Made by a program: the position numbers and the translations under genes | Notes under the pieces: model-generated | The model's input: the letters and a program-made list of their open reading frames with translations, nothing else | Told to the model about the DNA's origin: nothing | The model's database searches: none | In this document: positions 11,610 to 23,661 of the stretch, piece by piece | Layout: the number at the start of each line of letters is the position of its first letter | How positions within the stretch are numbered: position 1 is the stretch's first letter | NCBI GenBank assembly: GCA_914767715.1 | Contig: OU612074.1 | Span: forward strand, 17,534,062 to 17,594,061 | From: Membranipora membranacea | Lineage: Eukaryota > Bryozoa > Gymnolaemata > Cheilostomatida > Membraniporidae | Direction: 5' to 3' | Length of the DNA: 60,000 bases

Positions 11610-11999
11610 TGGCTGGTGCACATTGTCCCAGATGATCATCCCAATAGCCATCCCAGTCAATGTGAACATGTAAATGACACAATCCCAGACTGTCTGGGTC
11701 CGTCTGGGACAGTATTGGGAAAGTTCGTAAGCGTCGAACTTTCCCGATGCTATCTCAGACGGACCCAGACTCATTTTGCATCTGGGTGCTATGTAAACCA
11801 GACATTTGGATGATCTGGGATCATCTGGGTCGATCTGGGACAATCCTAAACAATGTGAACATCATCCCAGCACTATCCCAGACAAAAACTTAACTGCTAG
11901 TCTGGGATGAATTTATAATGTGAACATAAGACTGGGACCATCTCGGATAAGCATCTGGGATGGCATCCCAGTGTCATCTGGGACAATGTCAACCAGCCT
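11610..11999. mobile_element. Harbinger-like MITE, 390 bp, TAA target duplication
   Basis: The paralogous empty site at about 33205 reads GGGTAACGGG. Here a 390-base insert is flanked by TAA on both sides (11607-11609 and 12000-12002). The ends match in inverted orientation for about 25 bases, with GGCTGGT followed by CATTGTCCCAGATG in both. Inside are several AATGTGAACAT motifs, many CTGGGAT/ATCCCAG motifs, and a long imperfect foldback around 11687-11772. A 3-bp TWA duplication is typical of PIF/Harbinger. No transposase is encoded, so the element is non-autonomous. Confidence 0.8.
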
Positions 12000-12102
12000 T
12001 AACGGGCCAAAGGCTGATGCTTCTCAGTATTAGGAAGGTGGGGAAGGAGAGCTATGGTTCTCTTGGCCGCTCGAAAATGGTTGTCTTGAGGGTGATATGG
12101 AA

Positions 12103-12165
12103 GCATCGGTGGTAGAATTCTCGCCTGCCGCGCGGGAGCCCCGGGTTCAATTCCCGGCCGATGCA
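12103..12165 (+). pseudogene. tRNA-Gly(GCC) with D-arm deletion
   Basis: Acceptor stem GCATCGG/CCGATGC, anticodon arm with GCC and the T-arm GGGTTCAATTCCC are present. Eight bases (TTCAGTGG in the intact copies) are missing from the D-arm, removing most of the A box. The equivalent gene upstream of locus IV (33307) keeps its D-arm. Confidence 0.8.
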
Positions 12166-12801
12166 ATTTTTGGAGTTATCCTCTCGCAAATTGAAAAATC
12201 TGGTAACAGCAGCTCTATCAATTCAGTTTGACATGTCAGAAAGCAGTTATGTCTGAATTTAACAAGTATAATCGATGAATTTATATCAAGATCGAATCTA
12301 CCTCTAAAAAAATGTGTCAACTGCCGTGCAGATTTTCCTGCAACAAAAGATATCTACTTTTACCCGGAGAACCAGGATATTCCCATTTACTCGGAAAACC
12401 AGGTCACCACCTTTGACCTCTGGCAGGCAGGCCAGAATATTAACTTGTGGTGCTGTCGGAATTAGCTTTTCTTTTGCGTGTGAATGAGTGTCATAGAAAA
12501 TACATTGGTCTGAAGGTGGCTCAAGATTATATAGATCGGTAAGTTCTATTCTTAATATCTAAAATCAGTGTAGCTTGAAGATTCGTGTTGATCGTGTGAA
12601 ACTATGCAAAAGAAGAATTATATTTATTTTGTCTTTCCTTTTTTGGACTTTGAGTAGAAAAACTCTGTCGACTGGGCCTCATATTAAGAATATCGATGTT
12701 TCTAAACACTCAATTGAATATAATAATATCATGCTGTGAAATACAGAATGTGCTGTGAGCTGACATTTAGATTTGTATGCTAGTCAAAAATCTGCCTTCC
12801 T

Positions 12802-15800
12802 ATGTGCTGCCATAACTTGTGCATGCATCACGTTGCTATCTCATACTCCGTTGTAACAGATTTAAATTATCTGGTGAGTCTCAACTTTCCATTTTATTCT
12901 CAAATCTCCTTATTAGCGGTTTCAAACATTTCGAACATTTTCATTAAATTTAGATGCAACTTTCTGAAGACTTGGATTTTTTTGCCAAGAAACTGATATT
13001 GGAAAAACGTTTGATGTTACAGCATGGAAAAAAAGTGAACTGAGCACTTTTTCACATCAATACTGAAATCTTATTTTATCACTCAGGATCAAAGCATAAG
13101 AAATATGGCCACAAAGAAGTTCAAGTCTATCCCAAAGATCAGCGGTATTTCTTTACTAAGAAGCATCAACGGCTCTGGTGAGTAGTTCTGTAGTTCTCAA
13201 AGTAATTTGCGGTGACCGATTTTTTCGATGTGGTGTGTCAGCTAAAATAAATGAAGAGCAATACCCTGTTGGAATTTAAATCATTGGTGAACAAGCCTGA
13301 CATTCTTCAGAGGGAGATCTAACACAAACTATCCTCTTCCAATGTGTACAGTTTGTTGTTTGCAAGGACTGGTTAGGTATGTGTTGTGGTAGGGATTCAG
13401 TTAGAAGTTGTAAAATTTGCTGGTAGGCTGAGGTGGCCATGACAACTTCACCACACATACATACTCAGTGCACAGCATAACACAGTGAACTCATGCCCAG
13501 TTACGGGGAGAGTTGTCAGGTGACTCATCAAGAATCAGTGTTTTTAAAATACCACTTACTTATGTTCTTAACTATCGCTGAACAAGTCGGAACACCATGC
13601 AGGCAGTGAACAAAACATAAGATTCAGACTTGTCCCGAACAGGGTGTCAAAGTGCCCCAAATCCTAAATGAAAAAAAATTTATCGTAAAATTGTGAAACC
13701 AAATATGATGTCTTTGAGTTTCCTTTATATCCACTCATAACAGATCAGAAAAATTGTAATCAAATCTTTTGTGCTAAAAGCAGAATCTCTCTGCTCTCAG
13801 TCAATGGCCCTGTAACAATGAGCAAGATGATTTTCGTTTATTTGTTGGTGAGTTTGGGTGATCTAGGGTTCATTTAATGAAATTGTGCACCAAAAATAGA
13901 AACGTATGTCTGATCCTATTTTCTCCTGGAGAGTAAATCAGTAAAAGTCTACATCCATATAAAGTGTAAATGTAAATGTTAATAATATGTAGGTGGAGAC
14001 AAGCCCTACTTAAGGATTCATAAACAGAAGGAATTGTGGGTAAAGAAGCTTGGCTCAATCATTAGATTCCCAGGGAAGCCTGCTTTAGTTGAGGTGAGTG
14101 ACGAATCTGTATAATTCTAATGTTTGTTTCCTGTTGAGGTCAGATCTGAGTAATATCACAAAGTAATAAGGGTTTTGTTTGAGAATAAAATCTGTTGAAC
14201 ATTTTAATATACTTTTTACCAAGTCAAGCTTAAAAAATATGCTCCGGAGTTGTCTGCCATCATTGTAAGTAAAGGCCAAAGACATGTCTATGGTAAGAAC
14301 AATGCACACAATTCACTTGAGAGCAATGCAATCAAATTTGCTCTTATTTTAGATGAATGAAAGTCATACATAAATATTATAAAAAAATGATATTCTGTTA
14401 ATATTACCCATCAATTTAATTTTTGAATGAATAACCTAAATGCTTACTGTCCTTTTCAGGTTTACAATCCACAGTATATTAGTACACTATTGCGGGCGGA
14501 TGATAAGTGGCCCCAGAGACCCGTACTGCCTTTAATATCTCAGGCTATAAAGAGAGGAGCACTCAAACCAAGTATCAGTCATGTGTAGGTATTACCAGTA
14601 AGAATATGTTTCATAAAATGGCGATAGGTGATTAAACAAATTACACAAGCAAAAAGATTTTCTGTAGCTTGCGGTTAAAAATTAATTTAAAAATAGAATT
14701 AAGGTAACAACTGTCTCACCCTGACCATTTATCATCCTTCACATAAGTCCTTCTTCCTGAGCTCTGATATTGATCTTTATTGCAAGAATGTTCAGCAGAC
14801 GAAGCAACAGAAAAAAAATCGTCATTAGAATGATAAGTGAGGCGATCTGATGTCAGGCAGCACCAGGGAGATTATACCATTTAAAATTGGGAGACATTTT
14901 TTGCAAGTGCACTAGTGGGTAAAAATATGCATTGAGCATAAGGGTTTTGACTTACAGGTGAAGTTGGAGCAGATTTGAATTAGATATTGATCTTGTATTA
15001 CTGCTTATTATCATATATTTAGAAATGGTGCGGAGTGGGCTGAAATAAGAGGAAAGATGCAGAAGATTTTCTTGAAGCCTGGAGCTGCCTCTCAGTTCTA
15101 CAAGGCACAGCTCTCTGTATGTGAGGAGTTTGTATCAGCCTTACTCTGGCAGCAGGAGAAGCAGACCGGCAGCGTGACCGATCTGAGAATGTGGGCTTGT
15201 AGATTTGCTGCAGAATGTCAGTTATATATCAGCAAGAATAATATTTGGGCTGAAGCTGATGAATGGTGATTATAAAAAAGCTGTGCATTAAATTTGAGTT
15301 GCTGTAGTCTCCATTGTGGTTGGACTCCTCAGACAGAATTGTAAAAAGAGGCAACTCCAAATTTAGGCAAATTGATTTCTCTCAAATTAGAACCAGGATG
15401 TTTGGGACACAACAAGGCATCTCCCAAACTCTCTGGTAGAACTAAGCATCATAAAACAAGTTATTATATTACCCAGTATGGAAAATACTCCTTGTTCCAA
15501 CGATCCATTTGATCTTAATTTTCAAGCTAAACCCTTTAGAAAATAAGAGAAGTCTAAGGCGTATCAATTATCAATTTCAAACTTTTAACTCTATTCCTAA
15601 TCTGAGCTGTCAAGGTGTCTAGCGGGTCGAATTCGTTTGAAGTTTAAACTTCTTGTTTATTGAAGCTGTCGGAAGAATTCTGATTGGTGGAAAACTACAC
15701 AGTTTCTCTGATGACAAGCGTAGCCCAGGATCCCAACTCTGTGAGCACATGGACAGGCTTTTTCAGTTAACAGCTGCAGGGATGTTTCAACCTCCATGGA

Positions 15801-18800
15801 GTAATTTGATAGAAACCAAGCTATATAAACAGTGGCTGCAAGAATATACAGAGAGCAAACTGTAAGTTCAACAGAATATTGAAAAATTCCCACAATGCAA
15901 TTCAAACATTGAGTTTAGGAAAATCTCAAAAAATTGGGAATTCCCGAAAGTTGCATTGTGGGATAGTCATGACCATGTCCTGTTATGTGAATGAAATCTC
16001 TCTTTTATTTGAGCGAAAGGTTTTGCATTGCTGATTTCTTTTTTTTGTCCCACAAAGAGTTCATTAATTTGAGACCATGCAGACCAAGAACATCTCGTGT
16101 TTCCCAGTTTTTTTTGCAACAGAAATGAATTATACTAGGGTGCAGAATTAGCACATAATCGTGTAATACTCAGGTGTTTTCCATAGCGCTGCTGGCATAC
16201 TCTTTGCAGAGGTAAAAGTATCAATTCTCTGAGCTTGCCACGATCCAAATGTAGGCAAATTCATTCACTCAAGCTACAAGAGGGTATAATATTATGAAAC
16301 AAGTGATATAGCAAAGCAACTATTGCACTATTGCACTAAAGGTTTTAAAAATGACCCTGTCATCCAATATTTTTGCCAGGTTGGTTGAGGAGCTGATATC
16401 TAAATATGGTTTTCAGCAGCACGGATCAGACTCTCCCCAGTCACCTCATACTTTCTTCTCAGAGCTTCTAGCCAAACAGGAGCTCAGTGTGCAAGAAGCC
16501 GTCGATTTCGCTGAAGAACTCTTCATCGCCGGAGTGGAATCGGTGAGTTGATGGGCGCAACTAGTTCCTCCATTGAAATGTTGAAAACAGGTAATGTCCT
16601 TGATATGTGTCTAGCAGACACTGGCAATAGTACAATTATATCTTTTTTTCTTGAATATTCTTCATTGGATGCATATCAATCTTCTTTAAATGTTTGTAAG
16701 CATAATATCCTTGTCTCAACTAACACCGGCAATGAGATGACATTCTTTATTTGCTTTCTTTTTCCAGACAGGAAATGCTCTAACCTTCCTGATATATCAC
16801 TTAGCTAAGCACCCAGATGTCCAGTCCAGACTGTACGCAGAGCTCAAGTCACACTGCCGTGCTGAGGGAGATATGAGTTCACTACAAGATTTTACTAATC
16901 TACCATACATAAAGGCCTGTATGAAGGAATCAATGAGGTAAAAGCCTAGAGATCACAGATTTTAAACGATCCCCTAAAAAATTCATGAGGCAATTTTTTA
17001 AGTTTATCGGACTGCTTTTGGAGGTCAAAAGCCAAATCCATAAACATAATACGCTTACGTTATAACAATTAATAAAATGATCTTTCCCCAAAAACGTCAT
17101 GTCAAGATAAGTTTTCCCTACAATTATAGAGTTACTCCTCCACTTCTGGCAATGGTTGAAATAGAATTGCCGAAAAGCAGGATAACTAAAGATGGGTGGA
17201 ATCGATCTAATTTGATAATGCAACAATTTCATACGTTCATAATCATTTTAAAATCCTCCCTGATTTGATGGCACTTGCGGGATGAGTAAATGGTCTTGTG
17301 AGTCATACAACAGGTCTATTATTAGTAATTATTGTATTTCCATAGATTGTCTCCTCCTGTGACTGGTACAGTTAGAGTGACTAACAGTGATCTAGTGATT
17401 GGAGCATACAAAGTGCCTAAAGGTGTAAGTTCTCTAAAATACAAAGTGCCCAAAGGTGTAAGTTCTCTAAAATACAAAGTGCCTAAAGGTGTAAATTACC
17501 TGTTAAATAACCAGATTTGGTCTATCAATGAATAATGATGTAGAACATGTATGGAGTAAAAACATTTCCGTATGACGCATCCTATCAACTTAGGTTACTT
17601 GTCAATTGAAATTGCCCCTTGAGAATGAAGGCCAACACTTATCCGCACACACCTCTTACATGGTCTACCACAGTGACTGAACAAAAGACAAAAGACAACC
17701 GACTATCCAATACCCAGCAGCTGAAGGCAGAACAAGATGTTGAGTTACCAGGTTCCACCAGCCACCTCCCTTGCAGAGCGGATTAATCTGCAGAGATTGA
17801 AACAGGATTTTGCAAAGCTGGTTGGATTATGAACCACCTGCCATTATATATTTGATATATGTAATAATATTGCCATGGAACCCACACAGAAATGGCAGAA
17901 TCTGGATCCGCCAGAAGATCTGACCCTGGTTCGTGTGCTTATCAAGCATTGATGGTTCAGTGGTAGAATTCTTGCCTGCCACGCGGGAGGCCTGGGTTCA
18001 ATTCCCGGTCAATGCAATTTTTTGGAGGAGTTGTCATCCCCAAAAATATGTCAGAAATTAAAACAGGTATAGAACACAAATGGTATGATAAGACAAGTTG
18101 TGAAGCTTTGTATTTCAGCAATAACAAACTGCAAGTGGTACAATGATAGTTGAATGTCAAAAGTTGAGTTAGATTGATCTATGAGGCAGAGACTTTCAAT
18201 CACTCATTTCAAAGAACTGGATATTTTTTGATTAAACAACCGTAGGTAATGTATCTTTGATTGAACACTGTCAAAGTCTCTTACACACATCAGGGTTACA
18301 AATTTATGTTGCAGACAATAGTGAACACAGGAAGTGACATCATATGTCATATGGCCGAGCACTTCATCGATCAACTCGATTTCAAACCAGAGAGATGGCT
18401 CGGAAGTGCCAGGAGAGATATTGCACCATTCTCATTCATACCGTTTGGTTTCGGATTTCGTATGTGTATCGGCAGAAGATTCGCTGAACAGGAAATTATG
18501 CTAGCTGTAGCTGTGGTGAGCTTGGTTACACCATAAGAGTCACCTCTTGAAGATATTAATGTCAAAATTAAACTAATTCAAATCTATAACTTGGTGGTGG
18601 CTACACTAAAACTGCCCAACCCCATGTCTCAATCAGACAATTTCAAATATATCCCTGGTCTGGGTCATTTTTCAATAATTTTGGATACAACAGTGAAATC
18701 ACAATGCAAAATATAGCTGTTGAGTTATACCTTTTTGACAGTGTTGTTCTTGTAGCTGCCTAGTATTGCAGACTGCAATTCCTTAGTGTTCAGATCAGTT

Positions 18801-19051
18801 TTTCTCTCTGAAATGTTAATGTCACGCTGAGTGTTGAGTTGTCCTGTCTTAATTGGAAAGCAGACAACTCTGCTGACGAAAACTCGTATAACTCATCTCA
18901 TATAACTTCTTCATCTTTGTTTCAGTTGATGATGAGGTGCCAAGTGGAACTGGTTGATCCCTCTCTCAAAGTAGACAGAGTATCCAAAGTATTCTACAGC
19001 CCTGACAAGCTAGTATCAGTGTGTCTAACAGAACGAGACAGTTCCATTTAA
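12802..19051 (+). CDS. Mitochondrial-type cytochrome P450 (locus II, intact)
   Basis: Eleven exons: 12802-12873, 13087-13177, 13993-14093, 14460-14584, 15023-15216, 15666-15861, 16380-16542, 16768-16937, 17346-17424, 18315-18515, 18926-19051. Phases join without a stop to give 505 residues, normal for the family. All introns are GT-AG. P450s are haem monooxygenases. AGVEST (I-helix, residues 310-315), ExxR (ESMR, 368-371), FKPERW (420-425) and haem loop FGFGFRMCIG (441-450, ligand Cys448) are all present. The lysines in LKACMKES-type helix K (here IKACMKES) and RR after the Cys fit adrenodoxin-dependent mitochondrial enzymes such as CYP24/CYP27. The substrate cannot be told. The start is uncertain: ATG at 12802 in exon 1a is weak, while ATG 13105 in exon 1b (MATKKFKSIP) has A at -3 and G at +4. 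Exon 1a differs in frame from that of IV. Confidence 0.85.
17407..17500 (+). repeat. Splice donor of exon 8 repeated three times in frame
   Basis: A 33-base unit holding the exon end (YKVPKG) and its GTAAGT donor is repeated at 17407, 17440 and 17473. The possible exon ends are 17424, 17457 and 17490. As the unit is a multiple of three and stays open, use of a later donor would add 11 or 22 residues without a frameshift. The third donor (GTAAAT) is weaker. Comparable multiplications with stops occur in III (27767), IV (38947) and VI. Confidence 0.8.
17946..18016 (+). tRNA. tRNA-Gly(GCC) in intron 8 of P450 II
   Basis: A 71-nt cloverleaf: acceptor GCATTGA/TCAATGC, D-arm with GGTTCAGTGGTAG (A box), anticodon GCC, and T-arm GGGTTCAATTCCC. 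One anticodon-stem pair is G-U and the variable/T-stem junction has a C to T change. It lies in the same direction as the host gene, and at the same intron position as copies in III, V and VI. It is absent from IV. Confidence 0.8.
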
Positions 19052-20510
19052 CTACTTACAAAAGAAAAGAAAAAAATTATCACTATCTTGAAAATCGGTT
19101 TTTTGGTAACTTAGTAAGATCAATAAAAGTAATCAAACTACATCCCAAGAACCTCGAAAAAGTTGCAAAAAATCAACGCAAATCAAATCACTTCAAGGTC
19201 ATGAAATCATCTAACCCAGCGACTAATATATTTTCTTGAGAAAGGTTCGGACAAAGAGGAAAGGAAAGAATTCAAATGCTTGTATAGATATGCAAATATT
19301 TCAGTTTGACAAAAAGGTAAATTGTAACCAAGAACTCATGAGTTGTATGATCCACACGAGACCATATTCCTTCCTTTCTACTCAGCTCTAAGCTCAACAT
19401 TCACTCAGGCCCTATACACATGGTAGATCTCCCCTCCAGCTATCGATATTTGTACACAGCAGTGGGACTAAATAAGACTGTATAATTCTGCCTTTCTTGC
19501 TGTTTTGATTGGATTGAGCTGACCTAAAGAGGGACGCAAGGTGCCCTAAATCCTCATACTGAGAATGTGATCATCCTAGAAAACCAGAATGCATCCTAGA
19601 GGTAAGGTGATAAGAGACCTCCTGAACTGTGTATGCAGCAAGCTGTTAAAACTGTAACTGGCAATAGTCGGCCATTGGCAGTGACACTTCGATCTTAGCC
19701 AATGGGCATTTCTATCCAACTCACAACCCAATCTTCACTATATGTTACACAGCCACCACACTTATATCCTGCATGTGAGGGTCGTAATCTCCCTAGCTAC
19801 TGATACTTATACACAGCAACAGGATTGAATAACCAGGTACAATGAGCTTCCAGGATTATCGATTGGCTTTTTCACAAAGGTGAAAGGAGATGTTGAGTTC
19901 TCAGGTCTGATCAAGTGTCAGAATTGTCTGGTGGTTTTGAGAGATTATAGTGGTATCTTGCATTTGCTTTGTATTTGATTAATATATGTAATTATATTGC
20001 CATGGAAACAAAGAGGAAATAGCCGAGCCTGGCCTGCCAGCCAATCTGGTTGGCGACAGGATAAACATATCGGTGAGTGCGGGGAAAAGGGGACAAGAAA
20101 ACAGAAAATGCAGCGGGGCAGAGAAGAAGAAGGAATTTCTCCCAATTTCATTCAAAGGTATAGCATCTCTGGGCCCAACCACGCTGGATTGCTCGAGTTA
20201 CAAATCCCAGTCAATTCAACATCTCAGTGACTTAAATCGAAATATGCCTGTGGGTGATTATCTCCTTCTGACTTTTATAAATGCTACAATATCTGCTGGC
20301 GATTATGGCCTGGATAAAGTTTCAGGTACATCCGATACCTCTAGAACCCGTGTTAAAGCTACTTTTGAGGTTATCGTTGTCCTTTGTAAAAACGTTATTC
20401 TGTATTCTGTATCAGGGTGTTTAACAGAACTAGACAGTACAGACAGACATAAATATTCTGAGCTTTGGTGGATTTGTTTATGGCAGGATGGCAGGCAGCG
20501 CAGGTCTTCA
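19052..20510. other. Spacer downstream of P450 II
   Basis: Collinear with 40269-41830. The open frame at 20073-20531 runs through a tRNA-Gly 3' relic (about 20180-20220) and a tRNA-Asp relic, so it is not a credible gene. No other gene is visible. Confidence 0.5.
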
Positions 20511-20607
20511 CGCGATCTGCTGAACTACTAGACAGGATATCCAGTTTTACCGTTGAGATTCTATCAGACTTGACAGGCGGGGATACTCACCACTATACTA
20601 TCATGGA
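20511..20607 (-). pseudogene. tRNA-Asp relic lacking its T-arm
   Basis: The intron, the 5' anticodon stem, D-arm and 5' acceptor strand of the tRNA-Asp family are present, with one acceptor change (TCATGGA on the plus strand). The T-arm and 3' acceptor strand are replaced by unrelated sequence. The counterpart after locus IV (41831-41903) is truncated in the same way. Confidence 0.75.
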
Positions 20608-21110
20608 TTGGCTGCTTATATCATAGTGATCAGTGAGATATTTTTAACAGGTTACTACCAATTAGAGTACCTTTAGTTTTAGCTTAACTTCACCCTGTGT
20701 ATATGAGTGCCTTAAATGCTAAATGATAAATATTATTTTGCAGCTAAGTGATAATAATTAGCACAACTTGCAGAAAATTACATTAATCAGGGGATGGTGA
20801 TGTTTATGTGCAAGCCTACAGTATGCAATATGTTACATTAGAGCAAATGTATAAGGAGTTATCTTCTGACAAGATGAGATAAGACAACTACTTTATACGT
20901 TAAACTTTGTTCGTAAAGGTCGTTTCTCATCTGTAATGGTCTTTCATAGTCATTAGTTTCTCTTCGTCTGAGGGAGGAAAGAAGTTAAAGCAATTAATCA
21001 CCAACTTGTATCTGTAAACCTGAATTTAAGATTTTTAAAATGATCAGATCAAATAGGTAGTATAAGCTTTGCGTATGAATATGGTAAGGCAAACTGAGGT
21101 GAAAGGTATA

Positions 21111-21179
21111 TGACCCCGACGTGACTTGAACACGCAGCCTTCTGATCTAGAGTCAGACGCGCTACCATTGCACGGAATC
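21111..21179 (-). pseudogene. tRNA-Trp-derived gene with CUA anticodon
   Basis: On the minus strand the anticodon arm reads CTGACTCTAGATCAG. The anticodon is therefore CUA rather than CCA, and it would pair with the stop codon UAG. The T-arm is nearly intact, with one T-loop change. Three bases are missing between the acceptor stem and D-arm (GCC in the paralogues), so it is probably not functional. Confidence 0.65.
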
Positions 21180-21291
21180 TGCATATGCCACATGAACAGG
21201 CAAGATCCTGCAGATCCAAACTTACAGAATTGAAACTCTTGTTACAGTTTGAGCTGGCTGAATTTAGAAAAAAACTTATCAAAAGCTAGCT

Positions 21292-21414
21292 CTCCATGAC
21301 GGGGAATCGAACCCCGGTCTCCCGCGAACTGCTGAACTACTAGACCGGATATTCTGTCGTTCAGACTTTATCTGCCTTGACAGGCGGGGATACTCACCAC
21401 TATACTATCACGGA
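21292..21414 (-). tRNA. tRNA-Asp(GUC) with 51-nt intron
   Basis: Full D-arm, anticodon stem CCCGC/GCGGG with GUC, T-arm and acceptor. The only mature-region change from the 9271-9398 gene in the stems is a G-C to G-U type pair at position 4-69. The 51-nt intron again follows base 37, and differs from the 9306-9361 intron by several changes, while its 3' end stays similar. It looks functional. Confidence 0.8.
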
Positions 21415-22204
21415 TTTGCTGATGGTTGTCAATTGGCAAGTGTTAATTTAAGCGAACTGAAAAATATAATTACGGTTATCAGGTACCTTTCAGTTTGTTT
21501 AATTGCTACATTCTGGTGGTTTGTGGTAAACCTATGCAGGTAGTTCATGTACAAACAATCATATTTTGTGGTGGTGATTAATTATACAAAGGCTGAACGA
21601 GAAATCATCACAGTCCGGGAATGGTAATGGTGGCAACAAATTACTGTGTGTCAGTGTTGACTTTGACTTGCTCTGAGGTACCTTGAGAAGCTGTGTTTTA
21701 TTTGGCGCTTAGCTTTTCAAGTCATTAGTGCCGCTCTTCAACCTCTGACAGCTGTAACGCAGTGTGAATGACATCGTCTCAAGGCTGGAGCTGCAGTGGC
21801 TGATGACAGCCTCCTTATGCATGGTGCGTTATCCTGCATCCAAGATGTTGTTCTACACACAGAAAATAATAATATGCCTAAGCTTATCTTCTGTTGATTT
21901 CGGGTTTTGTGATTATGTTGATATATTGTGTCAAATCTGTTTGAGGCGGGGAGTTATTCTCTCACAGGCGCAAGAAAGATTGACCTGTTTCTCATTTTAA
22001 TTCCTCACAAGACTATAGAGTCTGAATGAGGAAGGAATCAATAAACTCCAGCTCTCCAACTCAAGACTTATGATGGTGAATAACCACATCATGTAAATAT
22101 TAAGAGCTATACATATATGGATATGAACGGGGCAAAATGAAATGAAAGTTATTTGTCCCCGGCGTCACTCGAACGTACAGCCTTCTGATCATGAGAGAGA
22201 TACT

Positions 22205-22700
22205 TATAGTAGTATAAACAGCATTAATAATATGAAGTAAAATCAAATAGTATTAATTAGAATCAAATTGAATTGCATAATCTTGACTAGAATCAAATAA
22301 TATCCAATACTAATAAATAGTATCAAATAGTATCAAATAGTATTACATAGTATCAAATAGTATTTAATAATATCAATTAGCATTCAATAGTGTCAACAGT
22401 ATAAATAGCATCAAGTAGTATTGAATATAAACAAATAGTATCAAACAGTATAAAATAGAATCAAACAGTTTCAATAGTATAAAATAGAATCAATTTGTAT
22501 TAAATAGAATCAAATAGTATCAAGTAGCTTCAATTATTACCAAACAGAATTAAATCACATCAAACAGTATTGAAAAGAATTAAATAGCATTAAATAGAAT
22601 CAAATAGTATTAAATTGAGTCAAATAGTATAAAATAGAATCACATAGTATCAAATAGTATTAAATAGAATCAAATAGATCAAGTGGAATAAAATTAAATT
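22205..22700. repeat. AT-rich degenerate array with 10-bp step
   Basis: Same ATCAAATAGT/ATTAAATAGA units as at 9632-10225, in the spacer between P450 II and III. Confidence 0.85.
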
Positions 22701-22930
22701 AAGTTTAATTTACATACATTTTCTATCTCCAGCTATTTGCCTTGTAAGCGAATTCATTGAAAACTAATCATCTTGGTTGAATTTATCCATACAGTCACAA
22801 TTTATTGATTACAAAGGACAGGGCTTCTCGCTATAGTAAGCCTGGCATCTTTCATTGAAGGCTAACAAAGTATCAAACCTAATAATATGTTAGAGTAACA
22901 TTGTGTTAGATATCCCCTTAAAATGTCAGA

Positions 22931-23045
22931 CAATATTGAACACAGGAAGTGACACTTAATGCAATATTCTCCTTCGTACCATTTGGTTTCAAAGCTCGTA
23001 TTTGTATCGGCAGAAGATTCGCTAAACAGATATATATGTTGGCTG
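22931..23045 (+). pseudogene. Orphan P450 exon 9 relic between II and III
   Basis: After a CAG acceptor-like triplet the sequence reads like the start of exon 9 (ACA ATA TTG AAC ACA GGA), then loses about 90 bases. It resumes with the haem-loop part, encoding PFGFKARICIGRRFAKQ-like residues before decaying. No other P450 exon lies nearby. It is a fossil of a further gene copy or of a partial duplication. Confidence 0.75.
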
Positions 23046-23661
23046 AGCCATATCTGAATCCTGAGAGTTATCATTTAGATATTTATTTATATCCCAATAA
23101 GACCATTCAATAATTGTATCTGTGTCTTTTCTTACCCAGAAAACTGACAACACTGATATGAAACACCAGCTCTTCATCGTATAGTATCGCTGTGTAGCTT
23201 TTGGACAACATCATGAACTCATCATTTCGTGAAAGGAAGTAATGACATGTACCTGAAATACGAAGATTGTGAATCCCTCCACTTTGGTATTTGCATGTGT
23301 TTATGATGAATCACATTGATTAAGAGTTTGCATTCATAACTCTACCGCTGGCAAAAATGATAAAATATTTGCTAGTGATGCTAATCTCACTGATGCAAAT
23401 GAGAGACTGCTATATATCTATATTTACATGTTTTTCTTTTTATCTATATTTCGGAGGTAAAAGCAGGTGAATAACTGGCATGAGGCCTACCTTTCTCAGG
23501 TTTGGGGAGGGTGAAATCGGAGAGCTATGGTCCATTAGCTCAGAAATGTCAATGTTGATGCATTTAATAGGCAATATTACTCTAACGGTATTGGATGAGC
23601 TGTGGGCTTACCTGCTGGCGCCTGGCCGCTCGAAAATGGAGGCCTTGGAGGTGCTAAACAA

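Noticed and set aside
20073-20531. 152-codon open frame on the plus strand
   Set aside because: It runs across tRNA-Gly and tRNA-Asp relics, and is broken in the paralogue at 41337-41627.
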